Shown: positions 1 to 8,207 of the stretch, in pieces
Numbering within the stretch: the stretch's first letter is position 1
Layout of the letters: each line of letters begins with the position of its first letter
Assembly (NCBI RefSeq): GCF_001274725.1
Contig: NZ_LGUF01000007.1
Span: 3,768,090 to 3,832,089 of the forward strand
Origin: Sporosarcina globispora
GTDB taxonomy: Bacteria; Bacillota; Bacilli; Bacillales; Cytobacillaceae
Length of the DNA: 64,000 nucleotides
Direction: 5' to 3'
Notes under the pieces: generated by a model
Databases searched by the model: none
What the model was told of the DNA's origin: nothing
Seen by the model: the letters and a program-made list of their open reading frames with translations, nothing else
Program-made: the position numbers and the translations under genes

Positions 1-1
1 T

Positions 2-376
2 TTGCTTGGAAGCCTTGAGCAATTTTATAAAGGCGGCAGAATGTCTGGAACACAGTATCTGCTTGGGAGCATATTAAAAATAAAGCCAATCATCCGCATT
101 AATCAGGACGGTGAGTTTGAACTTTTTGATAAAGTTCGTTCAGAAAAAAAAGCTATTAAAAGAATGATAGAATTGCTCGGGAATGCATACGAAAACCACA
201 GAATTCCACAGATTCAAATCATGCATGGGAATGTACGCGGCAAAGCGGAGGAACTGGCGGAAGAAATACAATCGCAATTTTCCCGCCTCGATATTTTCAT
301 AGGTGAAATAAGTTCAACCATTGCTGCCCATGCTGGCGAGGGAACACTGGCCATTATTTGGCAGAACGAAAAGTAG
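2..376 (+). CDS. DegV family fatty-acid-binding protein, C-terminal part
   Basis: The reading frame is open to the left window edge, so the gene starts outside the window and only about the last 124 residues are visible. The segment LEQFYKGGRMSG followed by LLGSILKIKPII is the characteristic second-domain signature of DegV proteins, which bind a fatty acid between two domains and, in Firmicutes, can feed the FakA/FakB fatty-acid kinase system. The C terminus, with IGEISSTIAAHAGEGTLAI, carries the usual GP/HxGxGxxg-like ending of the family. The TTG at position 5' of the visible part is unlikely to be the real start. A bidirectional terminator follows directly. Confidence 0.85.
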   Translation: MLGSLEQFYKGGRMSGTQYLLGSILKIKPIIRINQDGEFELFDKVRSEKKAIKRMIELLGNAYENHRIPQIQIMHGNVRGKAEELAEEIQSQFSRLDIFIGEISSTIAAHAGEGTLAIIWQNEK

Positions 377-377
377 A

Positions 378-407
378 AAAAGCACTCTCCCTAAGGAAAG
401 TGCTTTA
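378..407. terminator. bidirectional intrinsic terminator between degV and hmgA
   Basis: AAAGCACTCTCC pairs with GGAAAGTGCTTT around a four-base loop, with one mismatch, and is flanked by A and T runs. It lies between two convergent genes and can serve both. Confidence 0.8.
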
Positions 408-409
408 TT

Positions 410-1564
410 CTATTCAACCCATGTATACATGTACTTTGCATCTTCTATTAACTTAGCATTATTCACCACTTTTAACGGCCTGAATGTATCAATCATTACA
501 GCAAGCTCGAGCGTTTCCTTTTTCCCTATGCTCGCTTCTGTTTTTCCTGGGTGCGGTCCATGAGGAATACCGCTTGGATGAAGGGTGATGGAGCCTTCCC
601 TGATTCCTTTCCTGCTCATAAAATTTCCTTCTACATAGTAAAGGAGTTCATCACTGTTGACATTGCTGTGATAGTATGGGGCAGGGATGGCCTCTGGATG
701 GTAATCATACAATCTTGGAACAAAGGAACACACAACAAAGTTATGCCCTTCAAACGTTTGATGGACCGGCGGCGGCTGATGAACCCTTCCGGTAATCGGT
801 TCAAAATCTTCGATATTAAAAACCCACGGATAAAGATAACCGTCCCAGCCTTCTACATCAAGCGGATGATGATTCAGAATATGAGAATGCAAATATCCTC
901 TTGTTTTGGTAATGATCTCGTATTCCCCTTTTTGATCATAAGTGACCAATGTCTCAGGTCCTCGGATATCTCTTTCACATAGTGGACTATGTTCGAGCAG
1001 CTGCCCATATTCATTTCGGTACCTTCTTGGAGTTGTAATTTGGCTGAAGGACTCCACCAAAAGCACCTTAGTCAATTGCTCTTTATCCGGAATCACCCGG
1101 TAAATAGTGCCGATCGGAATAATGACATAGTCCCCTGGGCGATATGTTAAAGTTCCAAACATAGTCTCGATTTTTCCTGTTCCATAGTGGATGTAAAGCA
1201 TCTCATCACCATCGCCATTCCGGTAAAAGCTTTTCATTGGCTCTGTAATATTGACAGTGCCTATCAGAAGGTCATCATTCCCAAGCAGATATTCCCTGGC
1301 AGAAACTGCATCCCCTTTCTTTTCAATTTGATCTGTAAACAAATGGCGATGCTTCAAGCTTTCCTGATCCTCATACTCAGGAACATATTTTCCTATCAGC
1401 TCACTGCGTGCTACTTCTGTTGGCATGTAGTGATGATAAAGAATGGATTGGGTACCGGAAAATCCTTTTGTCCCCATAACCTGTTCCCTGAATAGAGTTC
1501 CATCCGGTTTTTTAAAAGTCGTATGGCGTTTGTGCGGGATTCTCCCCATTTGGCGATAATACAT
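410..1564 (-). CDS. hmgA: homogentisate 1,2-dioxygenase
   Basis: This 384-residue cupin-type iron enzyme opens the ring of homogentisate to maleylacetoacetate, the committed step of tyrosine breakdown. The N terminus (MYYRQMGRIPHKRHTTF) and the C-terminal stretch with HSNVNSDELLYYVEG and IPHGPHPG match the short Bacillus-type homogentisate dioxygenases, and the latter stretches carry His and Glu residues expected to bind iron. It is shorter than the roughly 440-residue animal and proteobacterial enzymes but usual for bacilli. It is the last gene of a minus-strand unit, 9 bases after the fumarylacetoacetase-family gene, and ends at a terminator shared with degV. Confidence 0.9.
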   Translation of the reverse strand: MYYRQMGRIPHKRHTTFKKPDGTLFREQVMGTKGFSGTQSILYHHYMPTEVARSELIGKYVPEYEDQESLKHRHLFTDQIEKKGDAVSAREYLLGNDDLLIGTVNITEPMKSFYRNGDGDEMLYIHYGTGKIETMFGTLTYRPGDYVIIPIGTIYRVIPDKEQLTKVLLVESFSQITTPRRYRNEYGQLLEHSPLCERDIRGPETLVTYDQKGEYEIITKTRGYLHSHILNHHPLDVEGWDGYLYPWVFNIEDFEPITGRVHQPPPVHQTFEGHNFVVCSFVPRLYDYHPEAIPAPYYHSNVNSDELLYYVEGNFMSRKGIREGSITLHPSGIPHGPHPGKTEASIGKKETLELAVMIDTFRPLKVVNNAKLIEDAKYMYTWVE

Positions 1565-1573
1565 GTTTCCACC

Positions 1574-2497
1574 TCACTCATTTGCAATTCGATTTTTTAA
1601 GATTCCCAGATTCCCAATCTCAAGCTCTACTTCATCTCCAGGCTCAAGCCAGCGGTGGACATCAGTGCCGAGTTCAAGGATGCAGCCACTGCCAACAGTC
1701 CCCGAGCCTATCATTTCACCGGGGCAGACGGTAACCCCTTCAGATGCCCGCTCAATCATTTCGTAAAAAGAATAGTAGATATCCTGCATATTCCCCTCTG
1801 ATAGAAGAGTTCCATTTACTTTTGCTGTCATCGGCAAATCATAGCCATTTTCAACACGGAAACTCTCCAGCTCATCTTTTGTAACAATATATGGCCCTGT
1901 CGAAGTGGCAAAATCCTTCCCTTTTGCAGGACCAAGTCCTACCTTCATTTCTTTGCGCTGAATGTCTCTTGCACTCCAGTCATTTAAAATGCAATATCCG
2001 AAAATATACTCATCCGCTTCAGAAGCTTTGATATCTCTTCCTTCTTTACCAATGATACAGGCAATTTCGAGCTCATAATCAAGCCATTCGCTATGGCTGG
2101 GGCGTGAAATTTCTTCATTAGGCCCCTTTATGCTCAGGTGATTTGAAAAATAAAAAACTGGTATGTCATACCACTCTGGTATCATATCAAGTCCGCGGTT
2201 GGCTCTAGCCGTTTTTACATGTTCTTCGAAAGCATAGAAATCCCGGAAGCTTTTTGGATTTGGAAGCGGCGCCTTTAAATAGACTTCAGATAAAGAATAT
2301 ACCCCTTTATCAGTGTTCTTCAGTTTTGCGCTGGAAGATAAGTATTCCATAAAAAACTCATGATTCTCCAGGAATGCCAGCATTGTTTTTGGCAGAACCC
2401 CATTGGTCGCTTCATGCATATCAACGGCATACTCCTCATTCTTCAGCCAGCCAGCTCTTATAGATCCATCTGCTTTTTGAAAGGTTATGAATTTCAT
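1574..2497 (-). CDS. fumarylacetoacetate hydrolase family protein
   Basis: A 307-residue FAH-superfamily hydrolase. The core motif around DYELEIACIIGKEGRDI and YCILNDWSARDIQRKE supplies the acidic residues that bind the divalent metal. In this context it should cleave fumarylacetoacetate, or possibly maleylacetoacetate directly, to acetoacetate and a four-carbon acid. It sits between the flavin reductase and hmgA with gaps of 4 and 9 bases, so the genes are co-transcribed. No maleylacetoacetate isomerase is encoded nearby, which leaves the exact isomer used open. Other FAH-family members are decarboxylases or hydratases, but the hmgA/hppD context favours the homogentisate role. Confidence 0.85.
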   Translation of the reverse strand: MKFITFQKADGSIRAGWLKNEEYAVDMHEATNGVLPKTMLAFLENHEFFMEYLSSSAKLKNTDKGVYSLSEVYLKAPLPNPKSFRDFYAFEEHVKTARANRGLDMIPEWYDIPVFYFSNHLSIKGPNEEISRPSHSEWLDYELEIACIIGKEGRDIKASEADEYIFGYCILNDWSARDIQRKEMKVGLGPAKGKDFATSTGPYIVTKDELESFRVENGYDLPMTAKVNGTLLSEGNMQDIYYSFYEMIERASEGVTVCPGEMIGSGTVGSGCILELGTDVHRWLEPGDEVELEIGNLGILKNRIANE

Positions 2498-2501
2498 AGC
2501 A

Positions 2502-3122
2502 TCACCTTGGGTCCCTTTTTCGGATTAATTCAAATATGTCTGTCATAGGCCTGGTATAGATATGTCCTGCCATACGGCCAACAGGCTTCAATTTCTCAGA
2601 ATTAATCCTTCCATTTTCATAAAGCTCTTCAGCAACATGCACATGTTCCACTTTCCCAATCACCAGACTTCCTGAGCCAGCATGTTCACCAAAATGAAGT
2701 ACCTGTTGCAGACTGCATTCAAAATGGACTTTTGATTCTTTCACACGCGGAGGCTTGACAGCAGCACTTTTTTCTTTTGAAAGTCCTGCGGGAACAAGTT
2801 CGTCAGTACCGGCAGGATAATCCGATGCGCATATATTCATCTTTTCCATGAAGTCTTCACTTACGATGTTAATGACGAACTCCTTTGTCGCTTCAATGTT
2901 AGCAAGTGTGTCTTTCTTAGAGCCATCTGTTCCTTTTCTCATAGGTGAAAAGCAAATCAGCATTGGATCTGCACATATGGCAGTAAAGAAGCTAAAAGGA
3001 GCGGCATTCACATTCCCATCGGTATCCATTGAGGTAACAAACGCGATGGGCCGCGGCAGGATCGAACCAACCAGCAGCTTATAGGCGTCCTTCCATTCAA
3101 GGCTTGCCGGATTTAATTCCAT
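2502..3122 (-). CDS. flavin reductase family protein (DIM6/NTAB type)
   Basis: A 206-residue FMN-binding split-barrel protein. The motifs PRPIAFVTSMDTDGNVNAAP and FSFFTAICADPM near the N terminus are the family signature for flavin binding. Such proteins reduce FMN with NAD(P)H or use bound FMN directly. It lies 5 bases downstream of the aminotransferase and 4 bases upstream of the FAH-family gene, so it belongs to the tyrosine/homogentisate unit. Its job there is unknown. A reductase partner for an oxygenase is one possibility. Homologues occur in bacterial homogentisate clusters. Confidence 0.8.
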   Translation of the reverse strand: MELNPASLEWKDAYKLLVGSILPRPIAFVTSMDTDGNVNAAPFSFFTAICADPMLICFSPMRKGTDGSKKDTLANIEATKEFVINIVSEDFMEKMNICASDYPAGTDELVPAGLSKEKSAAVKPPRVKESKVHFECSLQQVLHFGEHAGSGSLVIGKVEHVHVAEELYENGRINSEKLKPVGRMAGHIYTRPMTDIFELIRKRDPR

Positions 3123-3127
3123 AAACT

Positions 3128-4222
3128 TTACACCGCCTTTTCATTCAAAAGTTTGTTAATCACATCCAATGCAGCTTCATTGTCTTCCCTCGTGCCTAAT
3201 GTCATTCGAAAAGCATCTAGATAGCCCTCAAGCTTCATTTGCCGGACAACCAATCCATTCGCAATCAGGTTCTCCGCAATTGGATTCTGACTGAAAATAT
3301 ATATAAAGTTGGTTTGGGAAGAAAAAAAGCCGATGTTTAAATCCTTTAGCTTTTGGCAAACAAATTTCATCTCTTGGGCATTCTTATCTGCACATTCCCT
3401 TATAAAAGCCTGATCGTTTAAAGCTGCTGCAGCTGCTGCCTGTGCCAGATGATTAACATTAAAAACATCCTTTACCTTATAGAGTTCATTCACAATCTCA
3501 GAATCCATAATTCCATAGCCGATACGGAGTCCGGCAAGACCGTAAATTTTGGAAAAAGTCCTCAAAATGATTAAGTTAGGCCTCTGTGCAAGAAGCGGAA
3601 TAGAGTCAAGATAATCTTCGGATTTCACATATTCATAGTATGCTTCATCAAGAATAATCAAGATATTCGAAGGAACTTTTTCGACGAATTGCCTAAGTTC
3701 TTTTCTCCCGACAATGGTTCCGGTTGGATTATTCGGATTGCAGATGAACACCATTTTTGTTTTACCATTTATCGCCGAAAACATAGCATTTAGGTCATGT
3801 GTGCCGTTTTGCAGCGGTACAGTTATAGCATTGCCCCCCTCAATCAGAACATTTGTTTCATAGCGAGGAAAGGTGATCTCAGCCATTACAGCTTCGTCAC
3901 CTGAGCTTATGTATGCTCTAGTCAATAATCGGATGATTTCTTCTGAACCATTGCTGACAAGAAACTTATCTTCATTTATATTGTAGAATCCGGCCAGTTT
4001 GCGTTTTAGCAAGGAAACAGTGCCATCTGGATAAAAATTAAGGCTGTTCATCGCTTTGCCTATGCAGTCTTTTACTTCTGGTGAGCAGCCGTATACATTT
4101 TCATTATCAGACATTTTCCGGACAGCCTTTAAATTGAACTTTGCCTGGATCTCTTCCGGCGAGCTGCCGAGCGGATAAGTAATGATCTTCTCCACGGCGC
4201 TTCTTGTCTGGATTCTAGCCAT
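3128..4222 (-). CDS. HisC-like class I/II aminotransferase, probably aromatic amino acid specific
   Basis: A 364-residue PLP enzyme of the histidinol-phosphate aminotransferase family. Visible landmarks are FICNPNNPTGT, the ILDEAYYEY aspartate motif and the Schiff-base lysine in RTFSKIYGLAGLRIGY. The family includes enzymes acting on tyrosine and phenylalanine as well as on histidinol phosphate. Because it heads the flavin reductase-FAH-hmgA unit just after hppD, it most likely converts tyrosine to 4-hydroxyphenylpyruvate. There is no histidine biosynthesis gene nearby. The start is supported by the purine-rich AAAAGGAGGC stretch upstream. Confidence 0.8.
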   Translation of the reverse strand: MARIQTRSAVEKIITYPLGSSPEEIQAKFNLKAVRKMSDNENVYGCSPEVKDCIGKAMNSLNFYPDGTVSLLKRKLAGFYNINEDKFLVSNGSEEIIRLLTRAYISSGDEAVMAEITFPRYETNVLIEGGNAITVPLQNGTHDLNAMFSAINGKTKMVFICNPNNPTGTIVGRKELRQFVEKVPSNILIILDEAYYEYVKSEDYLDSIPLLAQRPNLIILRTFSKIYGLAGLRIGYGIMDSEIVNELYKVKDVFNVNHLAQAAAAAALNDQAFIRECADKNAQEMKFVCQKLKDLNIGFFSSQTNFIYIFSQNPIAENLIANGLVVRQMKLEGYLDAFRMTLGTREDNEAALDVINKLLNEKAV

Positions 4223-4251
4223 CGGCTTTTGCCTCCTTTTTACTTATTATT

Positions 4252-4281
4252 AAAAAAGGGAGAAGTTATCTCCCTTTTTAT
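4252..4281 (-). terminator. intrinsic terminator after hppD
   Basis: AAAAAGGGAG and CTCCCTTTTT pair around a seven-base loop. On the minus strand the stem runs into TTTTTTAATAA. It sits only about 30 bases before the aminotransferase start, so the downstream unit may depend on read-through. Confidence 0.85.
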
Positions 4282-4290
4282 GCTGAAAAA

Positions 4291-5406
4291 TTATAAATTC
4301 CCTCGTCTTTCCTGTTCGCGTTCAATTGATTCGAAAAGTGCTTTAAAGTTGCCTTCACCAAATCCTCTTGCACCTTTACGCTGAATGACTTCGATGAAAA
4401 GGGTTGGCCGGTCAACTATTGGCTTCGTAAAAATTTGCAGTAAATACCCTTCGTCATCTCGGTCAACGAGAATATTTAATTCTTTCAATTTATCAATCTC
4501 TTCATCAATTTTTCCTACACGTTCAGAAAGCATTTCATAGTAGGAATCTGGAGTGTTTAAAAACTCAACGCCGTTTTTGCGAAGAGTGCTGACAGTGCTG
4601 ACAATATCTTCTGTCAGAATGGCCAGATGCTGAACACCAGGCCCATTGTAGTATTCAAGGTATTCCTCAATCTGGGATTTTCGTTTCCCCTCTGCTGGCT
4701 CGTTTATCGGGAACTTAATTCTTCCGCCATTATGCATAACCTTGGACATTAGAGCGGAATATTCTGTTGTAATATCTTTATCTGTAAAGTGCTTCATTTC
4801 CTTGAAGCCCATTACATTTGCATAATAATTTACCCATTCCTCCATTCTCTCTACATTTCCAACAACGTGGTCGATGCCGATAAAACCGGCATCCTCAAAA
4901 GGAACTTCCGATTGATAAGGCTCAAAGCCAGGCATGAATACACCTGTATAGTTATTGCGTTCAACAAGTGTGTGAATGGTATCCCCATATGTACCAATAA
5001 CTGCTTTTTTGACTGTGCCGTGTTCATCCTTTAACTCAAATGGAGGCTGTATTTCGATTGCGCCTCTTTCAACTGCCGCTTTGTAGGCCTTTTCAACATC
5101 ATCGACAGCTAAAGCAATATCTTTTACTCCATCCCCATGCTTTTTAATGAAATTGGACACTCTGGAACTGTCATTTAATGTCCCTGTGATCACGAGGCGA
5201 ATCTTTCTTTGCTGAAGAACATAAGACACAGTTTCCCTATTGCCTGTTTCCAGGCCAGAATAAGCAACTGGCTTAAAGCCAAAGGCTGTGCAGAAATAAT
5301 GGCAGGACTGTTTCGCATTACCGGAATAGATTTCTAAATAATCTACTTCCTTTACAGGAAAAAAATCGGCTGTCTTTTGTTCCCTTAACATTTTTTCATC
5401 TTGCAT
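4291..5406 (-). CDS. hppD: 4-hydroxyphenylpyruvate dioxygenase
   Basis: A 371-residue non-haem iron oxygenase that converts 4-hydroxyphenylpyruvate to homogentisate. It has two vicinal-oxygen-chelate domains. The iron ligands are visible as His in IGIDHVVGN (about residue 180), His in GVQHLAILTEDI (about 262) and Glu in FIEVIQRKGARGFGEGNF (about 339); the last motif with the C-terminal helix is diagnostic. The strong ribosome-binding site GGAGGGG precedes the ATG. It has its own sigma-A-like promoter and a terminator behind it, so it can be transcribed as a single gene or with the following homogentisate unit. Confidence 0.93.
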   Translation of the reverse strand: MQDEKMLREQKTADFFPVKEVDYLEIYSGNAKQSCHYFCTAFGFKPVAYSGLETGNRETVSYVLQQRKIRLVITGTLNDSSRVSNFIKKHGDGVKDIALAVDDVEKAYKAAVERGAIEIQPPFELKDEHGTVKKAVIGTYGDTIHTLVERNNYTGVFMPGFEPYQSEVPFEDAGFIGIDHVVGNVERMEEWVNYYANVMGFKEMKHFTDKDITTEYSALMSKVMHNGGRIKFPINEPAEGKRKSQIEEYLEYYNGPGVQHLAILTEDIVSTVSTLRKNGVEFLNTPDSYYEMLSERVGKIDEEIDKLKELNILVDRDDEGYLLQIFTKPIVDRPTLFIEVIQRKGARGFGEGNFKALFESIEREQERRGNL

Positions 5407-5447
5407 GCTAACCCCTCCATTTTAAAAATTAGTAATATTTAGAATTT

Positions 5448-5477
5448 ATCATATATGAAACTTGTAAATGTTCTCAA
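5448..5477 (-). promoter_or_regulatory. candidate sigma-A promoter of hppD
   Basis: TTGAGA and TATGAT are separated by 18 bases on the minus strand, about 40 bases ahead of the hppD start codon. Confidence 0.5.
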
Positions 5478-5496
5478 GAGTTTAAGTTAAAGCTAT

Positions 5497-5514
5497 AATG
5501 CACTTCTGCATTAA
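5497..5514. other. inverted repeat between lpdA and hppD
   Basis: TAATGCA and TGCATTA flank a four-base centre. It lies just past the lpdA stop and upstream of the hppD promoter. There is no T run, so it reads as an operator-like dyad or a weak 3' stem rather than a standard terminator. Confidence 0.4.
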
Positions 5515-5520
5515 AGTAAG

Positions 5521-6963
5521 CTACACTTTTATTTTTTGTGCTTTTAAGCTTTTGGGCGGAATGTGGATAGCCTGATTCCTTAAAGCTTCTACAGCTTCAA
5601 GCAATCCTTCATTTACACTGGGATGCGGATAGTTCGGAAAAATTAGATCTTCATCCCTTGCTGCCATTTCCAAAGCAGTAATGCCGGCTGAAATTAGTTC
5701 TATTGCTCCAGTGCCTACCATGTGAATTCCCAGAAACACTTGTTTTTCCTTGCAGCTGATCACTTTTATAAATCCTTCTTTTTTCCCGGTCAGAGTACTA
5801 AATCCGTTGGCAGACAATGAAAATTGGCCAATTTCAATATCGTAGCCCATGTTTATCGCTTCCTTTTCCGTTAACCCAGCACTGGCAATAGGAGGCTGTG
5901 TATGTGCTACAACCGGAATAAAATGGAAATCTGATTCGGATTTAATTCCTGAAATCGCTTCAGCAGCTGTTTTTCCTTGTTTAATTGCTTTTACAGCAAG
6001 TGCAGGACCTTCCGTTACATCTCCAATTGCGTAGATATGATTCTGTGTTGTCCGGCTTTGATAATCCACCTTTATATAGCCCGCTGCACATTGTTCAACC
6101 CCTATACGAGAAAGACCCAGCTGATTAGTGTTTGGTCTAATGGGAGTTGAAACAAATAAATGCGTGCCTGAAATTGTGTCTATTTTTCCCGTCAATGTAA
6201 AAGTTACAGTAAGCATGTCATCCATACGCTGTAATTCCAATACATCCGAATTTCTTACAACGTCTATTTTTTTCTTTTTTAATATTCTCTTCAGTTCCCG
6301 GCAAATGGATTGATCAAAATCAAACTCCTCTTTCCCATCATCAAGGATCAGAGTCACTTTAGATCCCAGGGCCTGATAGGCCATACCTATTTCGAGTGCA
6401 ATATAGTCACTCCCATAGATTAATAGTTTATCGGGTATTTCACTTAAATCTGAAATTGAATGCTGATCTAATACCCTATCACTTATTTGCCTGGCCCAAA
6501 GTGGTTTTTCTGGCCTGCCGCCAGTCGCAATTATTGCATTCTTAAATCTGAAAACATCAAATTTGTCTCCATTTTCGATGCCAACCTTATCCTCGGAAAG
6601 AAAAAAAGCTGAACCATTAAGAATTTCAATTTTATTGGCTTGACAGAGCGCTTCAATTCCTGACCGGAGCTGCTCAATTTTCGTCTGCTTGTATTGCTGA
6701 AACTTGTCTGCGTTAAAGGATATATCTCCTGCTTCAAGGCCCCAGTTTTCCCCTTCTTGAAATGAAGTGAATTTTTCAGCAGACTGTGTAAGGATCTTTG
6801 AAGGTATGCAGCCTTTATTTAAACAAATCCCGCCAAGCTGATTCTGTTCAACCAATGTAACATTGCGCCCCAGCTGTGCAGCACGGATTGCGGCATGGTA
6901 ACCTCCAGGGCCGCCGCCGATAACGATGACATCACGCTCATATGCCAGTTCTCCAACTACCAT
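5521..6963 (-). CDS. lpdA: dihydrolipoyl dehydrogenase, E3 of the 2-oxoacid dehydrogenase complex
   Basis: A 480-residue flavoprotein that reoxidises dihydrolipoamide with NAD+. Visible are the FAD-binding GGGPGGYHAAIRA motif near the N terminus, the redox disulfide CLNKGC at about residues 47-52, and the C-terminal YPHPSVNEGLLEA stretch carrying the catalytic His-Glu pair. It begins directly after the E2 stop codon and ends the minus-strand unit of phenylalanine dehydrogenase, E1 alpha, E1 beta, E2 and E3. A dedicated E3 next to its own E1 and E2 suggests a complex distinct from housekeeping pyruvate dehydrogenase. Confidence 0.92.
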   Translation of the reverse strand: MVVGELAYERDVIVIGGGPGGYHAAIRAAQLGRNVTLVEQNQLGGICLNKGCIPSKILTQSAEKFTSFQEGENWGLEAGDISFNADKFQQYKQTKIEQLRSGIEALCQANKIEILNGSAFFLSEDKVGIENGDKFDVFRFKNAIIATGGRPEKPLWARQISDRVLDQHSISDLSEIPDKLLIYGSDYIALEIGMAYQALGSKVTLILDDGKEEFDFDQSICRELKRILKKKKIDVVRNSDVLELQRMDDMLTVTFTLTGKIDTISGTHLFVSTPIRPNTNQLGLSRIGVEQCAAGYIKVDYQSRTTQNHIYAIGDVTEGPALAVKAIKQGKTAAEAISGIKSESDFHFIPVVAHTQPPIASAGLTEKEAINMGYDIEIGQFSLSANGFSTLTGKKEGFIKVISCKEKQVFLGIHMVGTGAIELISAGITALEMAARDEDLIFPNYPHPSVNEGLLEAVEALRNQAIHIPPKSLKAQKIKV

Positions 6964-8196
6964 TTATACCATCTCCAGAACAAGCATTTTCGGATTTTTA
7001 ATCAATTCAGCAAACCGGTTTGTAAAGCGTACCGCTGTTGCCCCGTCTGCAACTCTATGATCAAAAGACATAGATATATTCATCATAGATCGGATCACAA
7101 TCTGGTCATCATTTGTCACAACAGGCATCTTTTTTGTTTTATGGAAAGAGACCAAAGCGGTTTGCGGATGCTGAATAATTGGAGTCGCTCCAAAGCTTCC
7201 GCCCAGCGGTCCCACATTGCTGATCGTAAATGTCCCTCCAGATATTTCTTTTACAGAAAGCTTATTTTCCATCGCTTTTTCCGAAACCTTCTTCATTTCT
7301 GCATGGATTTCTCTGATTGTTTTGCTTTCAGCATTCTTAATAACTGGAACGATCAGACCCTCTTTCGTATCCACAGCAATACCGATATGATGTTCGCTAA
7401 GCAAATGAATTTCTTCCTTTCCTTCATGAAGCTCTGCGTTAAATACTGGAAAATCTTTCAGGCAGATTGATAAAGCTTTTAAGAAGAATGCTGTAGCTGA
7501 AATATTTTGATTAAGGTTTTTTAGTTCGTTTCTAAATGAGATCAGTTCGGTTACATCAATTTCTTCAAAATGGGTGCAATGCGGAATACTATAAAGGGAT
7601 TGTGCCATTTTCTTCGCAATCTGCTTCCTTCTGCCTCTGAAGGGAATTATTCCGTTCTCAGCTGAAGAGCTTATTTGCTTTGAAGATACCTCCGTCTGTT
7701 CAGCTTGAGGAGGCATATTTTGTGCTGAAGCCATATGTTGATAGATATCTTCATCCATTACACGCCCAGCTGGACCTGTCCCTCTGATACTCTCAATCTC
7801 AATCCCATTCTCGCGTGCTATTTTTCTTGTAAACGGGGATGCTAGCACTCGTTTTCCTTTAAACGCCATAAAAGATTTCGCTGGTTCATGCTGCAAATCA
7901 TAGGCGGCAGCATAAGTGACTTCTTCTTCTTCTTCTTCTTCTTCTTGTTCCCTGCTGTCCTGGCCTGCCGATTCTAAAATTAAGATGGTAGTACCTACTG
8001 AAACCGTGTCCCCAGGCTGAACTTTAAATTCCTTAATAATTCCTGCCCTGGGAGCAGGTATTTCTGCAGTCATTTTATCAGTCTGTACTTCAACAAGCGG
8101 ATCATCGGCTTTGACCGCATCTCCGGGTTTGACTAAAAAACAATTAATATCTGCTTCAGTCATGCCCTCTCCAATATCATGCAGTTTCACTTCCAC
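6964..8196 (-). CDS. dihydrolipoamide acyltransferase, E2 of the 2-oxoacid dehydrogenase complex
   Basis: A 410-residue protein with the usual E2 order. A single lipoyl domain has the lipoylated lysine in VQTDKMTAEIPAP (about residue 43). A glutamate-rich linker follows, then a peripheral-subunit-binding domain (ASPFTRKIARENGI to GTGPAGRV, about residues 120-150). The catalytic domain ends in SMSFDHRVADGATAV, whose His is the acyltransferase residue. Within the complex it would transfer the acyl group from E1 to CoA. The acyl specificity cannot be read from the sequence by eye. The setting between phenylalanine dehydrogenase and the paa genes suggests an arylacetyl group, although branched-chain or pyruvate specificity is possible. 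It starts 11 bases after E1 beta. Confidence 0.9.
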   Translation of the reverse strand: MEVKLHDIGEGMTEADINCFLVKPGDAVKADDPLVEVQTDKMTAEIPAPRAGIIKEFKVQPGDTVSVGTTILILESAGQDSREQEEEEEEEEVTYAAAYDLQHEPAKSFMAFKGKRVLASPFTRKIARENGIEIESIRGTGPAGRVMDEDIYQHMASAQNMPPQAEQTEVSSKQISSSAENGIIPFRGRRKQIAKKMAQSLYSIPHCTHFEEIDVTELISFRNELKNLNQNISATAFFLKALSICLKDFPVFNAELHEGKEEIHLLSEHHIGIAVDTKEGLIVPVIKNAESKTIREIHAEMKKVSEKAMENKLSVKEISGGTFTISNVGPLGGSFGATPIIQHPQTALVSFHKTKKMPVVTNDDQIVIRSMMNISMSFDHRVADGATAVRFTNRFAELIKNPKMLVLEMV

Positions 8197-8207
8197 GGCT
8201 TCCCCTC

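Noticed and set aside
6895..7470. 191-codon plus-strand ORF opposite E2 and E3
   Set aside because: Shadow frame of conserved coding sequence; residue content is unlike a real protein.
7921..7946. TTC trinucleotide run
   Set aside because: It encodes the glutamate-rich linker between lipoyl and subunit-binding domains of E2, a flexible region where such runs are common.
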